Below, piece after piece: positions 37,507 to 49,240 of a stretch of 64,000 nt of DNA. The notes beneath the pieces were generated by a model. That model was given only the letters and a program-made list of their open reading frames with translations. It did not search any database and was not told the origin of the DNA. How positions within the stretch are numbered: the first letter of the stretch is position 1; each line of letters opens with the position of its first letter. The position numbers were made by a program, and so were the translations under genes. This DNA comes from Polytrichum commune (Eukaryota; Streptophyta; Polytrichopsida; Polytrichales; Polytrichaceae): positions 47,640,758 through 47,704,757 of the forward strand of contig OX485805.1 in assembly GCA_950295325.1 (NCBI GenBank). Reading direction: 5' to 3'.

Positions 37507-38814
37507 TCAAGGAATAAACTCATCCTCACTCTCCGAAGCACTTTGATCTATGTATCTAAGTACTCTTGGATTGTATCTCTCACGTGGACTAGAAGAGGCA
37601 CTAGAGCTATGGGAGGAGTATTTGGCATAAGCTACTGCCATATCCTCGGCATAAGAAGGAAGTCGCATGGTAGGACTAGTCGGCGAGCCGAAGTATTGAT
37701 CCATCAGACTGCACCAACAGAGGAGAAATTACGATTGTTAGAATACTTCCAATCAAATGCAACATACTCAACATTAAGTTTAAGATGACAACAAACTTAC
37801 TCACATAGATTAACTGCACCCTGTTGAGGGAGGGCATCGTCGTCGTCCTCGTCAAGGTCTACAACGTGAGTTGGATCGACCCCTAGAGACTCCGAGGTTG
37901 CGACCTGTATTGGGTGCAAAATTTCTTCGTACAATTCCTTGTCTCCCTCAAGTGCCACTATTGCCCTGTTAGTAGATTGTGCTCCAAGAACCGAGGCACC
38001 TACAAAGAGCAAAACAAATGAATTAGTAGAAGGTGATTGAATTGCCTAAGTCTAGAGGCATGGGAATGTTACACAAATTACTCATACCAGTTCCAGCAGT
38101 GAGGTCACATATAATCCCGCCTGGAGGGCTAAGGCCACTGATTAGAAGCTGGAGCAGGGACACTGCCTTCTCTTTAGGGCCCTTCCAGAATGTGTCACCG
38201 TCGTTGCGCTTGAGTGCAGTATCAGAGGTGACAATGTTGAAAAGAACGTCATCATTTGCAAGGTCAACATCTTCAAATTTGTCACTGGAAGAAATAACAA
38301 ACTCCTTGGGTGGCCTAAGCAAAGGTGTGGAGAAAGATCGAACCAACACGATTGCTTTGAATTTCAGAGTCTGGACATCAAACATAGGCCTCGAATTGTT
38401 AGCAATGTGATTGAAAGTATGAATGACTTCGAACTTGAAGAGTGGGAAATGGCTACAATTACTCACCCGCTTAGAGTTATGCATAGGGTGAGTGAGGTGT
38501 AGAGAATTAACGATGGTCCATTCCTCCTTGACCTCCAAGTTGTTGTTGTAGAGAAAGCTCAAGACCTCCTTCTTGATTTGCACACTGTCAGGATAAAATA
38601 AAAGGAGTGCGCCATCGTCGTGAAGATAGCCCTGACAAAAACCAATGGTGAACTTGATAAAGTTTTGAACCTGCTTATTCCAATTTGGAACTTGCCCCGG
38701 GAATTCAGAAACTCCTGGGACAGGCAAACCATCAAGATACTCTGCAATGACGAGGTCCACCGCAACCTTATGCAACACCTTGCCGGAGAAGAAGAATTCC
38801 CTGGATGCTCCAAC
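37507..38814 (-). CDS. Beta-class DNA methyltransferase-like gene, 5' part missing
   Basis: Exons 38814-38088, 37999-37801 and 37708-37507 join in phase to 375 codons with a stop at 37507. The order matches a beta-class N4/N6 DNA methylase: a motif-IV position (VDLVIAEYLDGL, where active enzymes have DPPY), then WKGPKEKAVSLLQLLISGLS (motif X), then the SAM-binding motif I DLTAGTGASVLGA spliced over an intron, and AIVALEGDKELYEEI. The catalytic DPPY is absent, so SAM binding looks kept and methyl transfer doubtful. A tail has VVDLDEDDDD and a Ser-rich end. A strong donor at 38466 is not needed, since the frame stays open. Upstream of the acceptor at 38815 there is only tandem repeat, so N-terminal exons are lost or far away. 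Confidence 0.6.
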
Positions 38815-38819
38815 CTAAA

Positions 38820-40478
38820 AAGAAAAAACCCGTGAACGGCATATCTCGAGAGGGTGCCGTTAACGAAAAATTTGATTTTCATTACCATATCAAGCATCCT
38901 AATATGACCATTAACCAATAATTAAATGAACGTAGCGGGTCCACCTATATGACCAACCTGAAATTGCTAACCATATTCGGTCATCCTAAACCTATTAGTG
39001 CATATCCAGGCCATATATGAGCACCAAAAAAATAAAAATAAAAGTCCCCCGAGGGGGGTGCCGTAAACGGCAACTCTCGGGGGCACCACATATTAACCTC
39101 AAAATCTTATATTTATGAGTGTATTATGCATCCTAATATGACCATTAACCAAGCTTTAAATGACCGTGACGGGTCCGAATATATAACCAACCTGAAATTT
39201 CTAGCCATATTGACTTACTCTCAACCTTAGAGTGCATAAACATGCCATATTCAAGCACCAAAAAAATAAATAAAAAAACCCCCGAGGGGGGTGCCGTTAA
39301 CGGCACCTCTCGGGGGCACCACATTATAAACTCAAAATCTTATATTTATGAGTATATTATGCATCCTTATATGACCTTCAACCAAGACCAACATCAACTT
39401 AAGGGGGTCCGAGTATATGACCCACCTGTTATTTCTGGCCATATTGACTTACCCTCAACTTTATAGTGCATAAACAGGCCATTTTCAAGCACCAAAAAAA
39501 AAAAAAAAAAAACCCCAAAGGGGGTGCCGTTAATGGCACCCCTCGGGGGCACCACATTATAACCTCAAAATCTGATATTTATGAGTATATTATGCATCCT
39601 TATATGACCTTCAACCAAGACCAAAATCAACTTAAGGGGGTCCGAGTATATGACCCACCTGCAATTTCTGGCCATATTGACTTAGCCTCAACCTTAGAGT
39701 GCATAAACAAGCCATTTTGAAGCACCAACAAAAAAAAAAAACCCCCAAGGGGGGTGCCGTTAACGGCACCCCTCAGGGGCACCACATTACAAACTCAAAA
39801 TCTGATATTTATGAGTATATTGTGCATCCTTATATGACCTTCAACCAAGACCAAAATCAACTTAAGGGGGTCCGAATATATGACCAACGAGCAATTTCTA
39901 GCCATATTGACTTACCCTCAACCTTAGAGTGCATAAACAGGCCATTTTCAAGCACCAAAAAAAAAAAAAAAAACCCCCAAAGGGGGTGCCGTTAACGGCA
40001 CCCCTCGGGGGCACCACATTATAACCTCAAAATCTGATATTTATGAGTATATTATAGATCCTTATATGACCTTCAACCAAGACCAAAATCAACTTAAGGG
40101 AGTCCGAGTATATGACCCACCTAAAATTTCTAGCCATATTGACTCATCCTCACCCTTACAGTGTGTAGACAGGCCATTTTCAAGCACCAAAAGAATAAAA
40201 AATAAAAACCCCCGAGGGGGGTGCCGTTAACGGCACCTCTCGGGGGCACCACATTACAACCTCAAAATCTGATATTTATGAGTATATTATGCATCCTTAT
40301 ATGACCTTCAACCAAGACCAAAATCAACTTAAGGGGGTCCGAATATATGACCAACGAGCAATTTCTAGCCATATTGACTTACCCTCAACCTTAGAGTGCA
40401 TAAACAGGCCATTTTCAAGCACCAAAAAGATTAAAAAAAAGACCCCCAAAGGGGGTGCCATTAACGGCACCCCTCGGG
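38820..40478. repeat. 233-bp tandem repeat with a large palindrome
   Basis: About seven units with periods of 232-235 bp, marked by GTGCCGTTAACGGCAC near 39055 (variant), 39289, 39523, 39755, 39987, 40220 and 40455. Around this 16-bp perfect palindrome are outer arms CCCCCGAG and CTCGGGGG, so nearly 38 bp is self-complementary. Each unit also has an A-run and a TATGACC...TATTGACTTACCCTCA stretch. The array begins in the 5' intron region of the methyltransferase-like gene and ends abruptly inside the coding frame of transposase copy 2. Open frames in the units are not conserved in phase. Confidence 0.95.
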
Positions 40479-43400
40479 TGACGAGGTCAGTCCCACCAAG
40501 CCCCCGCCTCAAGTTATAGTTGGTGGGGACGCTCCTAAAGTATATCCTTTGTCGCAAGATACTGTTAGCATAGTACCATTATTAAAACAACTTGCAGCAA
40601 TGCCGGGAAAAAAAAACATTCTTAAAAAAATAGACTACTCGGTGATTAGACACGAGAGGGTAGAGTACCTTCCTGCTCTGTTCGATGGTGCTGTCATCTT
40701 CGAGTTGCCACCCGTTGGTTACACGGCCGCACGGTCACAGGCCAAGTCTATGCAGGGAATGGACAAGCGTTACGATGGCCATGTGTGGACTAAGACCATC
40801 ACCACTAACATCACAAACGACTTTGGTTTGTCCTTCCGTTCTTCCTCCTGCGTTGGACACCTGCGTTGCAAGAACAAGGAGTGCGAATATCTGATCCGCC
40901 GACCTCGTATTTTCGAAGTCAACGAGACAAAGTTTGAAGGTTGTACCCTCCAAGCCTTTGTAGTGGATCAAGCACCCCCAACTGACTCTACGCTTGTTTG
41001 CAAGGTGTGTAAAGAACCCCCGACATGTATTGCTACATGTGGGGCTAAGATTTATTATGTTGCTGGCAAAATCAACCATACAAGAGCGTGTATCCACCTT
41101 GGAATTCACGATCACCCAGTCAAGGTGGGCGACTACAGAGACACTAAGGCTGAGATCAGTGGCCTAATTGAAGAACAGATCGAGAAGACTCCCCAGGCTA
41201 CCAGGAGTGCGGTTGTGTTGGAGGCTAGCAAAGTTCTAATTGGCAGTTATCTCCTTCAACCCGATGACGCGCCAACAAAGAAGCTTTCTCTTGAGGAATT
41301 TGTTCCAGTGTTCGACCGGTGCAAGGACATGGCTTCCCCAAACATCCGCAACAAGGTCATGAGCTTCCGTTTCCTCAGAAGGTATGGTGTCATGGACTCT
41401 ATCACCAAACTCCGTGGAATCAGTTTATGGGCATTTGTGCAGGAGAACAAATTCCCAGGTCAAGGGGCAGATCTTGACAAGGTTTTTGTCTTTAAGATGT
41501 CGGAAGTCGGGCCTGGTAGTGGGGTAGACTTGGTGAAGCGTATGCAGCCCGGCGAAGATCTGGAGAATGCTTGGATTATGTTCGACCATGTGAAACGGGT
41601 GAGACAGTGGACCACAATGGCATGCCACGTGTATGACTCCACGTATTGTCGTGTCATGACCATTGCAAGCTGTGACATGCAATCGGAGGACTGTGATGCC
41701 CAGATCGTTTTCTGGAAGAATCTCAATGCTGTGATGGAGAGGAATGGCGTTGTCGATACCAACTTCAAGGGTTTCATGGCCAACAGCGCCCAGGCCAATT
41801 GGAATGCAGTTCGGGTCATATATGGCAACGGGAAGAAGGAGGACCGCATGGATGACCGGGAAAGAACCTGTCAGTTTCACTGGACCCAATCTATGGTTAA
41901 GTATACCGAGAAATACATCCCCGAAGAACTCTGGGAGCAACACAAGAAGATGTGCCACCAATATAGGATCGCCATGACCATGGACGAAGCGGAGAACCTG
42001 TACCACGGGCTACGTGCATGGTGGGTATCCGCCGGGGTAGTGACAGAGAAGGCACTTGACAAACTCGAGCTCTGGCTTGCATTCTGGCACTTCCGTTATC
42101 GCCAATGGGGAGGCTTCATGACCGGGGTATGTTCTCCCAAAACTTGTTGTTTTTTTTTCTTTCTTTTCACTCTAATATGAAACAACTCTTCTCCAATTTC
42201 TAATTGCTTACACTATGTACACGCAGAAATTTACAGTAGAAGAACTAGCAGAAATGCCTTCATGTAATCTCGCCGAATCAATACACAACAAGTGGCTTCA
42301 ATCGTCTGGAAACAGCGGCGGCGACCTCTATGTTGCTACAGTGGACGACTTTGTTCGAGGCTTCCTTCAGGTTGTCAATTACTACCAGTTCCTGAAAGGT
42401 GATGTTGGCGGTATAGGCCCTACAAAGAAAGAGCTCAAGCTAAGGTTGGCAGAGCGTAGGGCGAAGCAAACGGGTAATCCTTTAGTCCTCGAAGACCCCA
42501 TGATGGACATGCCTGGAGCAGAAGAGTTCTGTACCCGGGTGCCTTGTATGGCTGGGGAAGAGGTGTTCAGGTCCACGAAGCGCAAAGCAGATCTACCTCT
42601 TGGAGCAGAAGAGGAGTCGCACAGACCTGATAAGGTCAACTTCTCACATCCCCGTGCTTCTAGTAGGGCTGTCCGGACTCGTTCCACTGACATGCCCATA
42701 ATTATTGAAGAGGAAGATTCCAATGTCCCGGAAGTTGCACCCCCGGCGCCACATGCGGACGATATCGTCCCGTCCCCCATCCCCGTGGGACGGATCAACC
42801 ACGTCACTGCCGTCGAGGAGACTAGGGTGAACGTGAAGGAGTGGCACATCGCTCGGTTGCCAAAGACTTCTGCCAAATGTTGTTGGGCACAGAGAGCCGT
42901 CACCAAAAAGAAGTGTACTGAGAGAATCGTAAGGGGTGCAAAATCAACCCCTGCCCCTACGTACACCGGTCTATGGCACAGCACTAGGAGAAATGTGAAA
43001 GAGACCACAGAGTTTTTCTTCTGCTCAGATGATATCCATAGGTGCGTTAAGGGTAGCAGACGCAAATGGGTTGTTCAATACTCTGCGGAACAGGAGAGGC
43101 CAAGCATTCCGGATGTTTGGCCAGTGAAACTTGGGACTAACCTCAAGCAATGTGAGATCCTGGCCCTCGAGGCGGCCGGATTCCAACTGCCGCAGAAAGT
43201 GCCAGTCTCACCCAGAAGGCTCTTTTCCACTGCACCATCTCCGGCAAATTTAGACTCCGTGCCGGTGCCAGCAGATGCGGACATGTATCCTGGGAAGAAA
43301 GAAGGGAAGCTCGTTAAGCGCACCGCAACCCGTCCAAACCCACAGCAGCGGTTATCCATGGGCTCTACGGACTCCCTCAAAGCTCAACTCCGCTCGGTGA

Positions 43401-43711
43401 CGATGATTCCTCACCCTGGCCATGGCTGCATCATTGCGCTAGACTCGATGACGCCACCCGACGTGACACAATACCACATCACCATCAGTTCCCTCCCGGG
43501 TTGCACCTGCCCTGCATTCAAGAAGACAATGACCAACTTTCGAGGGCGGAGTCAATTCTCGTATTGCAAGCATGTTTACTATATTTTTTTAAAGGTCTGC
43601 CATCGCAATCCTGATGTAGACCTTTTCATCCACGCGCCAACCTTCAGCTTCAACGAGGTCAAAGTTATTCTCGAGAGTGGAATTTTAACTCACCCTTTAG
43701 ATCGGGCCTAG
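40478..43711 (+). CDS. MULE-like transposase gene, copy 2 (open, 5' truncated)
   Basis: Exon 1 is open from the repeat junction at 40478 to 42126, a 100-bp intron follows, and exon 2 is 42227-43711. The first in-frame ATG is at 40600. Compared with copies 1 and 3 it lacks the leader and the ELSDDSD region, which the tandem repeat replaced. It keeps a GCM/WRKY-like finger (SCVGHLRCKNKECEYL), the DDE core (VYDSTYCRVMTIASCDMQSE; FMANSAQANWNAV, Asn where the others have Asp; RTCQFHWTQSM; EMPSCNLAESIHNKW), a Pro/Asp-rich linker and a SWIM finger (GCTCPAF...YCKHVYYIF). It is the only copy without stops or frameshifts. The Asp-to-Asn change in the second motif could matter for catalysis if that Asp is the DDE residue. 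Confidence 0.75.
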
Positions 43712-45361
43712 GATTTACTCTAAGTGTCCCTTTCTCCCATCAACATGATAGATGAAGTAGTGCCTATTCATCCATGTTTCTAATAGAGTACACCATATAC
43801 TAAGTGATATAAGATTTTCATTGAATAATTAAATATTGTCAGCTCAAAAATATAATAAATATAATCCCATGGATTATTTTTATTCAGCTCAAAAAGTTGG
43901 ATTACAATACTCAACCGTATCATGTGTCTCTATACATATTGGGATCATCATTGGTTTTCATCATCTACTTAATTATTATATCACAATTTTACGATCATTT
44001 TGGCACTTCACGGTTCTCAAACTAAATCAGACCATTTCAAATTCAGGGCATTTATTTTATTTAGTGCCCACACATTCCACGGAAATAGGTCCCAAAAAGT
44101 TCTATTTTTGGCAGAATCCGGAATATTCTAGTATATTCTTTTACTATTTTAATGGAATTCTAAATTTAATACAGAATCTATCCTATTTTTACCACATTTC
44201 CGCTCTCCGCTCACCGCTCGCATACAAGCCTCGTCCCATCCTCTCACGAAACTACAAAGTCCTTGAAGATTCCACTCCTTCATTGACCTCTTCCATTTCG
44301 ATGGAGTTGTCCTCGCCGTCCACTTCATTAGTCTTCCACGGAATGTCCGCACTCAAATCAACCACATCAATCGCATTCCTATCTTCATAATTTGTTGAAT
44401 CCTGCTCCACCACATCCGCCCGCATCTTGCATTTCTCTACATATTGTTGCCGCTCATCCTCCTCTACCCTCTACTTCCATGCTTGTGTGGACTGCGAGAA
44501 TGGAGTCATCTCGTAGTCATCACGATATCTCTTCACTGCACTTCTCTCACGTTCTGGTGATGGATTGAAGGGCACGTGCGGATCTCCTAGACTAACTATC
44601 TCCTCTCCCATCCTTTGCATACTTCTCAACCTTCATATTGTATATGATCCTAATTGTTGTGATTTATATTCATCTCAAGGCATTTTCGTCGTCCACGATC
44701 AATAATTGGTGCTCTCGACGACCTAGAAGACCAAATTGCCTTAGGTACGACGGACAAAAGATTGCAATAATTCCAATAATAGTGCTTTGTGCCATGTCCT
44801 TTTCTTGACTTAATCTTCAATCTCATTGATTTTAAAAAATACCAATGATATATTTATAAGATTTTTCTGTATCAAAGCCCTTAATTGTCCACGGTCATAG
44901 GTCCCAATATTTACTAAGTTTAGAATAAAATTTTACAAAAATAGCTGTTTGTCCAAAAATACCCTAAAGTTACTGCTTAAAGTTACATTTTAATCAAAAT
45001 AACTCAGAACTTACCGCTCACCGCTCACCGCTCACCGCTCTACGCTCGCAAAATAGCTTCGTCCGTCACGAGCATCTAGGATGTTGGCACGACGTAAATC
45101 AAGTTAAATAGCTGATAAGTTTTGTCTTTGTCCTAGGTACTAGTTGATTTGATACCTATATCTTGGACACTAGCAATAAATCACTGTAGTGGACGAAGAT
45201 GCCGGGACTCAATATATATCCACATTATTATACTCATAATGAATAAGAATGTAGAGGGGCGTGTGAAAGATGGAAGTGGAGAGAGATGTTTGAGTGCCTA
45301 GGATGGGATGAGGACATTGTGAGGTGAAGGACCGGACACTACTAAGAGGTCACAACAACTT
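43712..45361. other. Non-coding interval with CCGCTCA repeats and a gene remnant
   Basis: 43840-44230 and 44870-45065 end in CCGCTCACCGCTC motifs; the second also matches 14800-15010 for about 200 bp. A minus-strand protein remnant lies at 44200-44680 (separate entry). Nothing else is supported. Confidence 0.5.
44200..44680 (-). pseudogene. Remnant of an unidentified acidic-tailed gene
   Basis: The minus-strand translation gives a charged region (ERERSAVKRYRDDY), an internal stop, then NAIDVVDLSADIPWK and SIEMEEVNEGVESSRTL. The second part resembles the plus-strand frame at 56052-56435 (PNDVVDLSVDIWVK; SIDIEDVKVAGESSRTL). Both look like C-terminal pieces of one dispersed gene family that I do not recognise. 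Confidence 0.4.
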
Positions 45362-45577
45362 TTTGATGATTTAGTGTACTGATGCAAGCAACTAACCATA
45401 TTTGCATTTTCCTTTCTCATGCTGCAGTACATTTTCCACAAAGACAATGAGGAGATTTGGAATCAATCGTAAGATCACCAATCTCCACATTGTCTTCATG
45501 GATCGTGTACTGCAGCATGAGATAAGAGGATTCAGAAATGGTTAGTTGCTTGCATCAATGAACTAATTCATCATGCG
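45362..45577. ncRNA. Long foldback, miRNA-precursor-like or MITE
   Basis: The left arm (about 45362-45460) and the complement of the right arm (about 45480-45577) pair at about 80 percent, with two best blocks, GATGCAAGCAACTAACCAT and CTCATGCTGCAGTACA, and a loop of about 20 bases. The shape fits a plant MIR precursor or an aged foldback element. It lies just beyond the 3' end of transposase copy 3. No terminal duplication was found. Confidence 0.4.
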
Positions 45578-45749
45578 GTTGATGAAGTCAAGAGAGAGAA
45601 AATGAGATTGACATTTTTTAGATTGACGAGATTGAAGAAGAAGAAACACAGTGATACATAAAAAATCTTGTAGTGGCCCTTTTAGTCTCACTACTTCTTG
45701 ATTAAATCAATTGCTCCATACATAGGTCTCTTTGATGAGACACTAAACT

Positions 45750-48700
45750 CTAAAAAGACAAATACTTCAGTAAGCCACTCTCTAAAACTCGCTTCACTTC
45801 GCTGAAGCTGAAACTAGCTGCGTGAATGAAGGTGTCGGACTCTGAATCCAGACCACAAACCACTGTAAACAAATATTAATACAAGTGTTTATAGTTGGCC
45901 CATTGACCGCGCTTTCCAATAGCATTTCTCGACATCTCCTTGAAATACGGGCAAGTGCAAGCAGGCAGCTGCAAAATGGTTAGGTAGTACTGCTGGACTT
46001 TCGGAGGTGTGCCCGAATCCAACGAGACGATGCATCCAAGGGCAGGGGATGGGAGCATGCACAATTTGCGCACGGTGCCTTTGAATGATAGGGCCGATGC
46101 ACAATTATTGGCATGCTTGGTTGACGGGGCCTTCTTGTTGCGCCGGATATTCTTGCCAGATCTGTGGGTAGGAAACTCGTCCGGATATGCCGGAGTCGTG
46201 TAAATTGATAAGTCCACAGTCAAAGGCTGGTCCTGAAAGAGTCTTGTAGGGGACATCTCCTTCTGCTGGGGTAGTCTAAAGCCTGCATTTTCCAAAGACA
46301 GGTTCTCTTTGCAAGATAAGTTGGTCCCCAACTTAACCGGCCATACCTCTGGAACCGCCGGCCTTGACACCACCCACTTCCGTTTTGTGCCCTTGACGCA
46401 TCTCTCAATGTTGTCATTGCAGAAGAAGAACTGCATAGACTCCTTCCTATTCTTCTTGTAGTTGTCCATCAAACCAGTGTAGGTTGGAGCGGCAGTGCTC
46501 TTCCCATCCTGCACAATCCGTGCGATGCACTTCTTTTTGGTGATTGCTTGTTGAGCAAAGCATGCCTTGGCGGATGTCTTAGGTAGGCGCGCGATATGCC
46601 ACTCAGAAGGGTTCCATGTTGTCTCCTCAACTGCAGTGACGTGGTAGCGATGAAGTTGCTGAAGAGGTTCGTGTGTTGAAAGGTTTAGCTCCACCTCATT
46701 GGTAGTTGTAGGAGAATCCAGAATTACCATAGGTGGGGGAGAGTCGTTGTTATTGCGCGTTGATCTGGTTTGGACGCGCGGTCTGGATATGCTGATCTTG
46801 TCGGGCCTATGAGACTCAAGTTCGGAACCAAAAGCGGTATCTGGCTTTCGTTTAAGAGATAGAAATACCTCTTCTCCTTCAAGGTGAGGAGTTCTGGTGC
46901 ACCACTCGTCGGCGCCAGGCATCTTCAATAAAGCCTCGTGAAGCGATTTGGAGTTTCCTGTTCGAGCCGCCGACCTTTGAGCACGTCTGAGCTTCAATTC
47001 CTCCTGTGATGGTCCAGTACCAGGGCGCTCACCTTTGAGGAATTGGTAGTATGCAACACACTGCATGAAGGCACACACGAAGTCATCCACTGTTGCCACA
47101 AACAGGTCGCTGCCCCGATCGCCCGACTGCTGTTTCCACTTGTTATGGATAGATTCTGCAAGGTTACAAGATGGCATTTCAGCAAGCTCGTCTTCATTGA
47201 GGTCCTGCAACCAAAGAACAGTCACCGATTAGCGTCATGGTCGGAAAGTACATGTGGAAGTAGAATGCAAAATGATGCATAGAAAATAGGTAGAAGAAAA
47301 TAGCGGACTTACCAACTCCATAAACCCACCCCATTGGCGGTAACGGAAATGCCAAAAGGCAAGCCAAAGCTCCAGTCGACGTAGGCCTTGTTCAGATGCA
47401 GCACCGGATGACATCCACCATGCTTGAATTGCAAGATACTTCGTCTCAGCCTCCGCCATGGACTTCGCATTCTTGTATTGCTGGCAGAATTTACGATGTT
47501 GGGATTGGAGGTCTTGACGGATGTCGGCCTTGGTGTGTTTTTCAAGGGACTGCGTCCAGTGGAAAAGACAAGTCCTCTCCCTGTCCACCATCTTCTCAGT
47601 CGCATCTCCACTCCCGTATATGATCCGAACAACATTCCAATTTGCCTAGGCACTGTCGGCCATAAAGCCCTTGAAATTGACTGAAGGGACACCGTGACGA
47701 GCCATAACAGCATTCAGATTCTTCCATACAACTGATTGGGCTGCCACGTCCTCCGACTGCATGTCACATACTGCGATAGTCAAGACCCGGCAATATGTGG
47801 AATCATACACGTGGCAAGCCATTGTTGTCCAGGACTGGACACGTTTGACATGGTCAAACATTATCCAGGCGTTCTCTAGGTCACCCCCGGCCTGCATTCG
47901 CTTGACGAGGTCGACTCCACTGCCCGGCCCGACTTCAGACATCTTGAAGACGAATACCTTGTCTAGATCTTCTCCTTGGCCCGGAAACATGTTCTTCTGA
48001 ACGAAGTTCCAGTTGCTAGAGCCGCGTAGCATTTGTAATGCTATCCATGACTCCAAAGCATCGCAATGCCTTAAATGTTGAGATTGAGTTCCGAATGTTC
48101 GGTGAGGTTAAGTGCTTGCATCGATCAAAAATTGGGAGTAGCTGGTCCAGCTCCAAGGTCGTCCATTGCTCACCTTCTTTAGCCAAAAGGAGCGGGCCAA
48201 GTACTTCCTTCGCCGTTTCAAGCACAATGGCCGATCGAGTAGCCGATGGAATCCGTTCGACTTGTTCACCAATCAAGCTCTCCGTCAGCTCGATAAAGTC
48301 ACGGTGATCACCAGACTTCACAGGGTGGTCGTGAGATCCCAAGTGCACACAAGCCCTTGTCATGTGAGGTGCTGCAGTCACGTAATAAATCTTTGCAGGG
48401 CATAGGGCAACATAAGTAGGTGGGACATTACACGCTTTGCAAACAACTGTTGAACCCGTAGGAGGGGTGGATCCAACTTCAAACAGCTTTTCAGACAACC
48501 CTTCCCACTCAGTCTCGTTCACACCGGCCGTTCGATGGTATCGTCTTAGGTACTCACAGTCAACGTTAACACAGCGGAGGTGGCCAAGACATGAAAACAT
48601 ACGAAATAGAAGATTCAAGTCGTTCTGAATATTAGACGTGATAGTGCGAGACCAAGCATGGCCATCATATCTCCTATCCATTCCACGAAGCTGCTTGGCC

Positions 48701-49240
48701 TTTGTGTTCTGGCCATGAACACCTAAAGGCGGAAACTCAAAAATAAAATCGCCATTATAACTAGGGGGGAGAAAATCAACCTGTTGGAGTTTAATTGCAT
48801 TGAAATCAATTCGAGATAGAACATTCTTTGACCGCTTACGAGAACCAAGTTTCATCAATGAATGAACTATACTGCCTAAAGGTTTTGGTACAGTAGTGGA
48901 CGGACCAGGGGCACGCGATGGACTCAAAGGATGAGTTGCTTCTTGGCGCGCTGCTTGTGGAGACAACGCCCTCTGAAATTTCCTTACCGATCGTAAGATC
49001 TCCACCTCACTATCCGAGTCATCACTCAACTCGTAAATTGTATCAAGACCAGGTTCTACTGCGACCTTGGAAAATACCGGAGTCTCAATGCAAACTGTGG
49101 ACGACTCTCTAGGAGTTAGAAGTTCAGTAGAACCATCTAGAACTGACTCAGAGACACCGTATACTCGATACTTTCCTGGATTCAGCAACCAGAACGTCCC
49201 CATATCATTCTTTCTGGACAACTGACCAACGGAGTCACTA
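45750..49240 (-). pseudogene. MULE-like transposase gene, copy 3 (broken)
   Basis: Homology starts about 49240 (GTFWLLNPGKYRVYGVSES follows), exon 1 ends at 47313, a 108-bp intron follows, and exon 2 runs from 47204 to 45750. It has the same domain order as copy 1, including YELSDDSDSEVEIL, the finger, the DDE core and the SWIM end. Breaks: a 1-base insertion near 48025, an in-frame TAG at 47646-47648 in the DSAQAN motif (CAG to TAG), loss of the SWIM Cys (CKH to YKH) near 45890 and an added TAA four codons later. It is closer to copy 1 than to copy 2. The 3' flank carries the shared end TCTTGTAGTGGCCC at 45666-45679. Confidence 0.8.

Noticed and set aside
39242-40519. Repeated frames with GGAVNGTP and IYEYIMHPYMTFN in the 233-bp array
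   Set aside because: The period is 232-235 bp and not a constant multiple of three, so the frame is not kept from unit to unit.
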